NCBI GenBank assembly: GCA_018056215.1
Contig: JAGPGB010000018.1
Coordinates: forward strand, 1-12,667
Direction of reading: 5' to 3'
DNA from: Bacteroidales bacterium
GTDB taxonomy: Bacteria; Bacteroidota; Bacteroidia; Bacteroidales; DTU049
DNA: 12,667 bases
Of this stretch, positions 6,756 through 12,667 are shown piece after piece. The position numbers and the translations under genes are program-made. Numbering within the stretch: the first letter of the stretch is position 1; each line of letters opens with the position of its first letter. The notes beneath the pieces are model-generated. The model was not told the origin of the DNA. It did not search any database and saw only the letters and a program-made list of their open reading frames with translations.

Positions 6756-7421
6756 TTAATTTCCCATTTTTTTCATTTCATTAATTACTTCTATTGGGTT
6801 ATAAGCTTTAAAAATAGAAGTACCAGCTACTATTATGTCTACTCCAGCATTTATCACTTCTTTAGCATTTTCTAGATTTATTCCACCATCTATTTCTATT
6901 TGGCAAGTTAATTTTTCTTTTTCTATAAAATCACTCAGTTTTTTAACTTTTTTAATTGTAAAAGGTAAAAATTCTTGTCCGCCAAATCCAGGATTTACAG
7001 ACATTAGCAAAATAAAATCTATATAAGGTAAATTGTCATAGACTAATTCTAGTGGTGTAAAGGGGTTTAATACTAATCCAGCTTTCACGTTATTTTTTTG
7101 TAATTGTTGTATTAATGAATGATGGTGTATATTTTGTTCTACATGTACACTTATCATTGCTACGCCAATTTTAAATAATCTATCGAAATATTGTTCTGGT
7201 TTCTCCACCATCAGATGAACGTCTAATGGTTTTTTGCTAATAGTAGCCACTTGTTCTATCAGTGGGAAACCTATTGAGATATTTGGTACGAAATGGCCAT
7301 CCATTACATCTATATGCAGATAATCAGCTTCACTGATGTTTATTAGTTCAATTTCTTTTCGTAAATCTAAAAAATTTGCTGATAATAAAGATGGAGCTAC
7401 TTTTACTTGTTTTTTAATCAT
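6756..7421 (-). CDS. rpe: Ribulose-phosphate 3-epimerase
   Basis: A complete 221-residue TIM-barrel enzyme that interconverts D-ribulose 5-phosphate and D-xylulose 5-phosphate in the pentose phosphate pathway. The metal and catalytic residues are all present: S11 in APSLLSANF, H36 and D38 in HIDVMDGHFVPN, H69 in DVHLMVE, and D178 in IEIDGG. The phosphate-binding parts are SVNPGFGGQ (141-149) and the GTSIF turn (200-204). Length and order match Rpe throughout. A TAATTTTG promoter box lies 21 nt upstream, so the gene likely begins a unit with hemW, separate from the barrel-protein gene 74 bp upstream. In that gap a small T-tailed hairpin (about 7471-7487) may end the barrel-protein transcript. 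Confidence 0.97.
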   Translation of the reverse strand: MIKKQVKVAPSLLSANFLDLRKEIELINISEADYLHIDVMDGHFVPNISIGFPLIEQVATISKKPLDVHLMVEKPEQYFDRLFKIGVAMISVHVEQNIHHHSLIQQLQKNNVKAGLVLNPFTPLELVYDNLPYIDFILLMSVNPGFGGQEFLPFTIKKVKKLSDFIEKEKLTCQIEIDGGINLENAKEVINAGVDIIVAGTSIFKAYNPIEVINEMKKMGN

Positions 7422-7442
7422 AGTTTATCTATTGTAATTATT

Positions 7443-7450
7443 CAAAATTA
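7443..7450 (-). promoter_or_regulatory. -7 promoter box of rpe-hemW (TAATTTTG)
   Basis: On the - strand this reads TAATTTTG, an exact TAnnTTTG match and identical to the box before the barrel-protein gene. It lies 21 nt from the rpe ATG. No -33 element stands at the usual spacing. Confidence 0.45.
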
Positions 7451-7495
7451 ATCATAAATTCTCACAATATAAAAAATTTCTGGAATTGGTTTTAA

Positions 7496-9172
7496 TTAGA
7501 AATTATAAGTGACCCCAGCTATGAAATTAATTTTATAACTTGGTAGATGCCAGTAGTAGTATTGTGGTTTACTTAATAGATTGTAAACATTTAGATAGAA
7601 AGATAGTGATTTATTAAATAAATATTCTACGTGAGCATTCCAATCTACAAAAGGAGAGAGTTCAATAGTTGCAGTAGTAAAGTCCGGGTTTATCTGACAT
7701 GCATATCTTTTACCAAAAAAGGATATATCTGTGCCTACGAGAAATTTTTTAGCAAATAGATATTTAATATCAAACGTAGAAATAATATTCGGCTCATGCC
7801 ATGGTTTATCTTCTGATGTAGTTTCTAAATAATTGTATTTCATTCTAAAATTAATATTTAATTTATCATCATAATATTTGACATTAGCAAAAGGTACAAG
7901 TGCTGTAGTAGTATCATAAATCACATTAAATCGAGTATATGGTCTAAAGACAACATCATTTACATAATATGCATACTCATTTGTTTTGCCATAGATAGCA
8001 CCAATTTCGAAATGTAAATGATCAAATAAAGTACTTACTAGTGATCCAGAGAAATATTGACGCCAAATTACTGGATTTGGCTTAATATATTGATGTATAA
8101 AGGGATTAACATGATATAACGAATCTAATGAATATACATCTGTGAAGCTGCCATATTTTGCATGTAATTCGAAAATTTCAGGTACAAAAATTAATTTGCC
8201 TGCTATATATGGAAAAACCCGAACTTTACCTATTGTGTCTGCTATTACATTAATAGTAGCTCCTAATTTCAGTGACCATATTTTATCTTGCAATTGATAT
8301 GAAAATAATGTGTTTAAAACGCCAAAATTATATTTTTCTAATGTATTATCTTCGAAATAATGATTATATTTTAGGAAAAATCCAGGTGTTTGTATAATAT
8401 TTTTAAAAGGTAACCATTTGACATTTTGGTATATATTTGCTGATGCACCTATTCTGTATTCACTATTTTTTAGATATGTAGGTATAAATGTACCAGTAAT
8501 ATTATATTCTTGTTTTAAATCATTTGTGTTTGTAGTATTAGTAACAGCATTAAAATCGAAATTCATTAAGTTATATCTCTGCAGATAATCTTTTTTAGTC
8601 AAAGTATCATCTGGATATTCAGATTGTCTAAAGCCATAATAGTGAATAATTTTTGCTTGGTATCCAGCTGATAGTGTGAGAGTGAATTTATTTTTTATCC
8701 ATTCTACATATCCATTAATATTATGCTCCCAATGATTAGGTTTACCATAATCAGAAATTTTACCATAAAATCCATTACCATCATAAGCGACACCGTAATT
8801 AGTTTTTGTTTTGATAGAATTAGCCATGGACAAGTGCCATTCAGCCATTTTATTACCTAAACCAAATTTTGCATAATTAGAATTAATATGATCTATGGGC
8901 TCTTTACCTAATTTAATTGGTTGCAGAATAGATGGTGTATAAGTAATAAATATAGGGTGAGGGAAAATAGAATATTGTAATTGACGCTTGTCGATTTTTT
9001 CTTCTTCTAAAGTAGGCTGTAGAACTGGCTTAGCCAAATCTGGTAACTCTGGTTTATATTCACCTACGACTATAACTCTCTCATCATATTTCTTAGTAGT
9101 ATCAGGCTTTTGTGCATAATTAATTATAGGTACTATAAAAAATAATATTATTAAAAAACTATATCTTTTCAT
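7496..9172 (-). CDS. TonB-receptor-like outer-membrane beta-barrel protein, function unknown
   Basis: The first 20-21 residues (MKRYSFLIILFFIVPIINYA, then Q) form a signal peptide with a hydrophobic core and a typical Bacteroidota end. After it comes a short charged, Pro-rich segment with VIVVGEYKPELPDLAKP, then LQPIKLGKEPI and YAKFGLGN. The rest, about 450 residues, alternates polar and aromatic residues in strand-like blocks and ends in AGVTYNF, a C-terminal Phe as in outer-membrane barrels. It resembles a Bacteroidota family often labelled 'TonB-dependent receptor', but I see no TonB box, no carboxypeptidase-like domain and no convincing plug domain. The role is therefore unknown. I chose the ATG at 9172 and not the TTG at 9187: it gives a clean signal peptide and leaves a 23-nt leader after the TAATTTTG box. 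The protein is then 558 residues. Confidence 0.8.
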   Translation of the reverse strand: MKRYSFLIILFFIVPIINYAQKPDTTKKYDERVIVVGEYKPELPDLAKPVLQPTLEEEKIDKRQLQYSIFPHPIFITYTPSILQPIKLGKEPIDHINSNYAKFGLGNKMAEWHLSMANSIKTKTNYGVAYDGNGFYGKISDYGKPNHWEHNINGYVEWIKNKFTLTLSAGYQAKIIHYYGFRQSEYPDDTLTKKDYLQRYNLMNFDFNAVTNTTNTNDLKQEYNITGTFIPTYLKNSEYRIGASANIYQNVKWLPFKNIIQTPGFFLKYNHYFEDNTLEKYNFGVLNTLFSYQLQDKIWSLKLGATINVIADTIGKVRVFPYIAGKLIFVPEIFELHAKYGSFTDVYSLDSLYHVNPFIHQYIKPNPVIWRQYFSGSLVSTLFDHLHFEIGAIYGKTNEYAYYVNDVVFRPYTRFNVIYDTTTALVPFANVKYYDDKLNINFRMKYNYLETTSEDKPWHEPNIISTFDIKYLFAKKFLVGTDISFFGKRYACQINPDFTTATIELSPFVDWNAHVEYLFNKSLSFYLNVYNLLSKPQYYYWHLPSYKINFIAGVTYNF

Positions 9173-9195
9173 ATTAAAAAATATCAAATTTTAGA

Positions 9196-9203
9196 CAAAA
9201 TTA
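9196..9203 (-). promoter_or_regulatory. -7 promoter box of the barrel-protein gene (TAATTTTG)
   Basis: Exact TAnnTTTG match on the - strand, 23 nt before the ATG at 9172. An ATTG lies about 23 nt further upstream (9226-9229) and is a possible but loosely spaced -33 element. This box supports the ATG start over the upstream TTG. Confidence 0.45.
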
Positions 9204-9253
9204 AAAAAATATTTTATTTGTAGAAACAATAAAAAACATAATAAATTATCAAA

Positions 9254-9283
9254 ATGCTTTTATCTTTTATTTGATGAAAGCAT
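9254..9283 (-). terminator. 11-bp hairpin in the gcvP to barrel-protein gap
   Basis: ATGCTTTTATC (9254-9264) and GATGAAAGCAT (9273-9283) pair over 11 positions around an 8-nt loop. The one non-Watson-Crick position is a U-G wobble on the + strand and a C-A mismatch on the - strand. It is about 150 nt downstream of the gcvP stop and before the next promoter box, so it is the best candidate for the gcvP transcript end. The T-run is short (TTTTG). Confidence 0.4.
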
Positions 9284-9436
9284 AATAATCTACAATAGTA
9301 TCGATTATAAACTTCATAAATAAAACTGTTCCTCTCTCTTATAGTATCTCACTATCTTACACACATACTCTCATTACTTTGAGTTCCCTTCACTTTACCA
9401 TCTCTACTACTCTACCAGGCAAGCATTTATAAAATA
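9284..9436. other. Non-coding segment downstream of gcvP with strong strand bias
   Basis: No gene is visible here. From 9331 to 9420 the + strand is 65 of 90 pyrimidines, with 31 C against 5 G, so any RNA extending from gcvP would be purine-rich and G-rich. GC content here (36 of 90) is higher than in the other spacers. A small inverted pair ATAGT/ACTAT (9341-9345, 9351-9355) is present. It could be a 3' UTR, a small RNA, or the remains of a lost gene. Confidence 0.4.
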
Positions 9437-12301
9437 TTATAACAAATCCTCAGTCCAATTACATTGTATATTTCTATCACCATATGCATCATCTATACGA
9501 GCTACTGGTGGCCAATATTTATCTTTTACAGTTACAGCTGCTTTTTCTCTAGTATATGGCAAATCCCAATTAGCATTTATGACTTTTTGTAGAGTATGTG
9601 GGGCATTTCTCAAAGTACTTTTTTCAATATTAATTTTCCCATTTATTACCTCGTCTATCTCATCTTTAATAGCAATCATAGCATCTACAAATCTATTTAA
9701 TTCAGATAAAGGTTCACTCTCAGTAGGTTCTACCATCAGAGTACCATGAACAGGGAATGCCACTGTAGGTGCATGAAAACCATAATCCATAAGTCTTTTA
9801 GCGATATCTAATTCTGTCACTCCATTAGCACGGAAAGGATTGCAATCGATTATAAATTCATGAGCAGAAAAACCTTTTGATCCCACATATAATATTTTAT
9901 AGAAAGGTTCTAATTTTTTTCTTAAATAATTAGAATTAAGAATAGCTATTTGTGTAGCAGCTTTCAGTCCATCATCGCCTAACATTTTGATATATAGATA
10001 AGAAATAGGCAAAATGAATGCACTACCAAAAGGAGCTGCAGCCACAGTATTTACTGAATGAGTAATAATACCATCTGGATGAAATGGATGAGAAGGTAAA
10101 TATGGAGTGAGATGTTTAGCTACACAAATAGGCCCCATCCCAGGTCCTCCACCTCCATGAGGTATGGCAAATGTTTTGTGCAAATTGAGATGACAAACAT
10201 CAGCTCCCATGAGACCAGGCGAAGTGAAACCTACCTGAGCATTCATATTAGCTCCATCCATGTACACTTGACCACCATACTGATGTATAGTATTTATAAT
10301 TTCTAAAATTTTATCTTCAAAAACGCCGTGAGTACTAGGATATGTGATCATCAGAGCAGCTAATTTATCTGCATTTTCTTTTGCTTTAGCTTTTAGATCA
10401 TCGAGATCTACATTCCCTTTATCATCAGTTTTTACAACAACGACTTTCATACCTGCTGTTACTGCACTTGCAGGATTAGTACCATGAGCTGATGCTGGTA
10501 TCAAGCATACATTTCTATAACCTTGTCCTTTAGCTTCGTAATAAGCTCTAATAGTTATTAAACCTGTATATTCACCAGATGCACCACTATTAGGTTGAAA
10601 AGTTATACTATCCATGCCAGTAATCTTAACTAATAATTGTCCTAGCTCATCAATCAATTCTAGATACCCTTGCACTTGATCCTTCGGAGCAAAAGGATGT
10701 ACATTAGCAAAACCAGGCCACGACATATGAAATAGTTCAGTAGAAGCGTTTAGTTTCATAGTGCAGCTACCTAATGGTATCATTGTTCTATCCAAAGCCA
10801 AGTCTCTATCAGCTAATTTAGTAAGATATCTCATCATCGCCGTCTCACTGTGATAAATGCTAAATATTTTCTGTTGCATATAGTTACTCACACGTCTAAA
10901 CTTATCTTCAAATGTAGTAATTTGAGTATTTTTCATATCACCACATTTAAATGTAGTAGCTTCTTTACCAGTGAGTTTAGCAAAAATAGTGAGCAATAGA
11001 TTTACATCATTCATAGTAGTTGGTTCGCCAAGGCTGATACCAATTTCTTTCTCATTTATATATCTTACATTTACATTATTGTCAAGTAATTTCATTTTTA
11101 GAGCAGCCATATCTACGTAAGCTGGTATCTCTATTCTAATAGTATCAAAGAAGTTTTTATTTTTTTGAAGGTAGCCATATTTTTGAATTTCTTCAGCTAA
11201 TAAACCTGTCAATTTATTTATATGAGTAGCTATTTGCTTAATACCATCTGCTCCGTGATATATACCATAAGCTCCAGCCATTATAGCTAATAGAGCCTGA
11301 GCAGTACATATGTTGGAAGTAGCTCTTTCTCGTTTAATATGTTGCTCGCGAGTTTGCAGAGTCATTCGCAATGCCTTATTACCATTAGTATCTATAGAAA
11401 TGCCAATGATCCTTCCCGGCATTTGGCGAATATAATCCATTTTAGTAGCCATATAGCCAGCATGAGGTCCACCAAAGCCCATTGGTATGCCCATTCTCTG
11501 TGTACTACCTACAACTATATCAGCTCCCCATTCTCCTGGAGGTGTTAATAGTGCCAATGACATTATATCAGCAGCTACCACGACTTTAGCATCAATATTT
11601 TTAGCTTTATTTACCACATCAGCATAATCCTTTATTTCTCCATATTGATCTGGATATTGTACTAATATCCCAAAAACATCATCAGTAAAATCATAATTAA
11701 AAACATCAGTAACTACTACATCGTAATCTAAATATTTAGCTCTAGTGAGTACTACAGCAAGTGTTTGAGGAAATACACGTTCATCTACTACAAACACACG
11801 AGCATCATTTTTGATTTTATCACGGCTACGTAAGTTAAATGCCATAGTCATAGCTTCTGCAGCAGCAGTAGCCTCGTCTAGCATAGATGCATTAGCTATC
11901 TCCATACCTGTGAGTTCTGTAACCATAGTTTGAAAAACTAATAATAGTTCTAACCTACCTTGACTAATCTCTGCTTGATATGGAGTATATGATGTGTAAA
12001 ATCTCGGATTTTCTAATATATGTCTCTGTATCACACCGGGAAGAGCTGTCTCATAGTAGCCTAATCCAATATAATTTTTGAATATTTTGTTTTTAAAAGC
12101 TAACTTCTTCATTAATTCTATGGCTTGAGCCTCATTGAGTCCTTTTCCTATTCCTAAATTTAAATCTTTTTTTAGAATATCAGCAGGAATAGTTTTTTCT
12201 ATTATCTCATCTAATGAAGATACACCTATGTCCTCTAGCATTTTATTTATTTCAGTAGCATTGGGACCGTTATGTCTGTATGCAAAATTATTCTTGTGCA
12301 T
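9437..12301 (-). CDS. gcvP: Glycine dehydrogenase (decarboxylating), P protein of the glycine cleavage system
   Basis: A full-length 954-residue single-chain P protein. It uses pyridoxal phosphate to decarboxylate glycine and passes the aminomethyl group to the lipoyl H protein (GcvH); GcvT and Lpd complete the cycle. The start, FAYRHNGPNATEINKML, is the family's usual N-terminus. The N-terminal half contains YYETALPGVIQRHILENPRF-type sequence, and the C-terminal half holds the cofactor site: PASAHGTNPASA, then HLNLHKTF with the PLP Schiff-base Lys709, then the glycine-rich GGGGPGMGP loop. Both halves of the duplicated fold are therefore fused, unlike the split GcvPA/GcvPB of many Gram-positives. 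gcvT and gcvH are not adjacent. No glycine riboswitch is seen in the 118-bp leader; a TATTTTTG box lies 28 nt upstream. No frameshift or missing residue was noticed. Confidence 0.97.
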   Translation of the reverse strand: MHKNNFAYRHNGPNATEINKMLEDIGVSSLDEIIEKTIPADILKKDLNLGIGKGLNEAQAIELMKKLAFKNKIFKNYIGLGYYETALPGVIQRHILENPRFYTSYTPYQAEISQGRLELLLVFQTMVTELTGMEIANASMLDEATAAAEAMTMAFNLRSRDKIKNDARVFVVDERVFPQTLAVVLTRAKYLDYDVVVTDVFNYDFTDDVFGILVQYPDQYGEIKDYADVVNKAKNIDAKVVVAADIMSLALLTPPGEWGADIVVGSTQRMGIPMGFGGPHAGYMATKMDYIRQMPGRIIGISIDTNGNKALRMTLQTREQHIKRERATSNICTAQALLAIMAGAYGIYHGADGIKQIATHINKLTGLLAEEIQKYGYLQKNKNFFDTIRIEIPAYVDMAALKMKLLDNNVNVRYINEKEIGISLGEPTTMNDVNLLLTIFAKLTGKEATTFKCGDMKNTQITTFEDKFRRVSNYMQQKIFSIYHSETAMMRYLTKLADRDLALDRTMIPLGSCTMKLNASTELFHMSWPGFANVHPFAPKDQVQGYLELIDELGQLLVKITGMDSITFQPNSGASGEYTGLITIRAYYEAKGQGYRNVCLIPASAHGTNPASAVTAGMKVVVVKTDDKGNVDLDDLKAKAKENADKLAALMITYPSTHGVFEDKILEIINTIHQYGGQVYMDGANMNAQVGFTSPGLMGADVCHLNLHKTFAIPHGGGGPGMGPICVAKHLTPYLPSHPFHPDGIITHSVNTVAAAPFGSAFILPISYLYIKMLGDDGLKAATQIAILNSNYLRKKLEPFYKILYVGSKGFSAHEFIIDCNPFRANGVTELDIAKRLMDYGFHAPTVAFPVHGTLMVEPTESEPLSELNRFVDAMIAIKDEIDEVINGKINIEKSTLRNAPHTLQKVINANWDLPYTREKAAVTVKDKYWPPVARIDDAYGDRNIQCNWTEDLL

Positions 12302-12329
12302 ATATTAATTTTTTGAAATTTTATATGTG

Positions 12330-12337
12330 CAAAAATA
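12330..12337 (-). promoter_or_regulatory. -7 promoter box of gcvP (TATTTTTG)
   Basis: Exact TAnnTTTG match on the - strand, 28 nt before the gcvP ATG. A TTTG lies upstream at 12363-12366, but the 25-nt spacer is longer than the usual Bacteroidota -33/-7 distance. Confidence 0.45.
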
Positions 12338-12384
12338 AGAAAAAAACTAAGAATAATAATAACAAATGATAAAAATACATTTTT

Positions 12385-12403
12385 TGCAAAATATTAATTT
12401 GCA
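12385..12403 (-). terminator. Weak hairpin after queA
   Basis: TGCAAA (12385-12390) and TTTGCA (12398-12403) form a 6-bp stem with a 7-nt loop, 16 nt after the queA stop. On the transcribed strand an A-run and then TGTATTTTTAT follow. It may end queA transcription, but the stem is short. Confidence 0.25.
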
Positions 12404-12419
12404 TTTAAAAATATTGACT

Positions 12420-12667
12420 TTATAAGGCAGCATTTTTCAGTAGGCATGCATCTCCATAGCTAAAAAATCTGAAATCATTATTTATTGCATAATCATAAAT
12501 TACTCTCCATGGCACTACTGAAAATGCATCTACAAGCATGAGTAATGTACTTTGTGGCTGATGAAAATTTGTAATTAGATAATCTGCAGATATTACCTTA
12601 GCTGGTGGCACAATAAATAATCGAGTATGTCCTTCTAATTTATTCAAATTATGATTTTCTAAAAATA
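12420..12667 (-). CDS. queA: QueA, tRNA ribosyltransferase-isomerase (long Bacteroidota-type variant), C-terminal part
   Basis: The last 81 or so codons of an S-adenosylmethionine:tRNA ribosyltransferase-isomerase; the frame is open to the window edge, and the TTG near 12647 is an internal Leu. QueA moves the ribosyl group of SAM onto preQ1 in tRNA to make epoxyqueuosine. The conserved end is clear: GHTRLFIVPPAKV, LITNFHQPQSTLLMLVDAF, then DFRFFSYGDACLL. The WRVIYDYAINNDFRF part resembles the longer, roughly 400-residue QueA-like variant found in Bacteroidota more than classical 350-residue QueA. Whether this copy is the only QueA of the genome cannot be judged here. It lies 118 bp upstream of gcvP in the same direction. 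Confidence 0.88.
   Translation of the reverse strand, partial: FLENHNLNKLEGHTRLFIVPPAKVISADYLITNFHQPQSTLLMLVDAFSVVPWRVIYDYAINNDFRFFSYGDACLLKNAAL

Noticed and set aside
9173..9187. TTG at 9187 as the start of the barrel-protein gene
   Set aside because: It adds IFFN in front of a complete signal peptide and leaves only 8 nt after the promoter box. The ATG at 9172 gives a standard signal peptide.
9331..9436. A tRNA gene hinted at by GGTAGAG on the - strand
   Set aside because: No acceptor stem, anticodon arm or GTTC loop can be folded around it; the GGTAGAG is part of a purine-rich tract.
1140..11548. Overlapping open frames on the + strand opposite the - strand genes
   Set aside because: All are short, have low-complexity translations with no family resemblance, and lie opposite well-conserved genes, so they are chance antisense frames.
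12302..12419. Glycine riboswitch in front of gcvP
   Set aside because: The 118-bp leader is nearly all A/T, is too short for a tandem glycine aptamer after removing the promoter, and shows none of the conserved G-rich core.
1..12667. CRISPR array, rRNA, phage or defence island
   Set aside because: No regularly spaced direct repeats, rRNA motifs, phage structural genes or nuclease-helicase clusters were seen. The single exonuclease is a housekeeping-type DnaQ/ExoX protein without defence neighbours.

Overview
The window is an AT-rich stretch of a bacterial chromosome, most likely from the phylum Bacteroidota. The evidence is a TAnnTTTG -7 promoter motif in front of every transcription unit whose start is visible, weak or absent Shine-Dalgarno sequences, an outer-membrane beta-barrel protein with a 'YAQ' signal-peptide end of Bacteroidota type, the long QueA variant, and a single-chain glycine dehydrogenase. 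I cannot name a genus. Apart from one transposase-like gene the region looks like ordinary core genome.

Layout: the left edge holds the 3' end of a MacB/FtsX-type ABC transporter permease on the + strand (2-595). Every other gene is on the - strand, so in transcription order they run from right to left: the 3' end of queA (12667-12420), gcvP (12301-9437), a TonB-receptor-like outer-membrane beta-barrel protein (9172-7496), rpe (7421-6756), hemW (6684-5503), an IS1595-family transposase-like gene (5333-4326), an rfbD-like reductase (4145-3279), a phosphohexomutase (3274-1544) and a DEDDh exonuclease with an ExoX-type tail (1498-650). The exonuclease and permease genes converge.

Organisation: the promoter motif and spacing suggest the units [gcvP], [barrel protein], [rpe-hemW], [transposase], [rfbD-like reductase-phosphohexomutase] and [exonuclease]. 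The reductase and mutase genes are 4 bp apart and both act on sugar nucleotides or sugar phosphates (dTDP-rhamnose or related envelope sugars). The others are unrelated housekeeping functions: glycine cleavage, pentose-phosphate epimerisation, heme trafficking, tRNA queuosine synthesis and nucleic-acid trimming.

Most unusual points: (1) the transposase-like gene is an intact 335-codon frame but lacks the expected catalytic Asp residues at two of three positions in my manual alignment, has no convincing inverted repeats or target duplication, and carries a 50-bp GC-rich patch (33 of 50) with codons unlike its neighbours; (2) a perfect 13-bp hairpin stands between hemW and that gene; (3) a perfect 20-bp AT palindrome lies just before the hemW start; (4) a 90-bp non-coding segment downstream of gcvP has a strong strand bias. 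I found no CRISPR array, tRNA, rRNA or obvious new multi-gene system.
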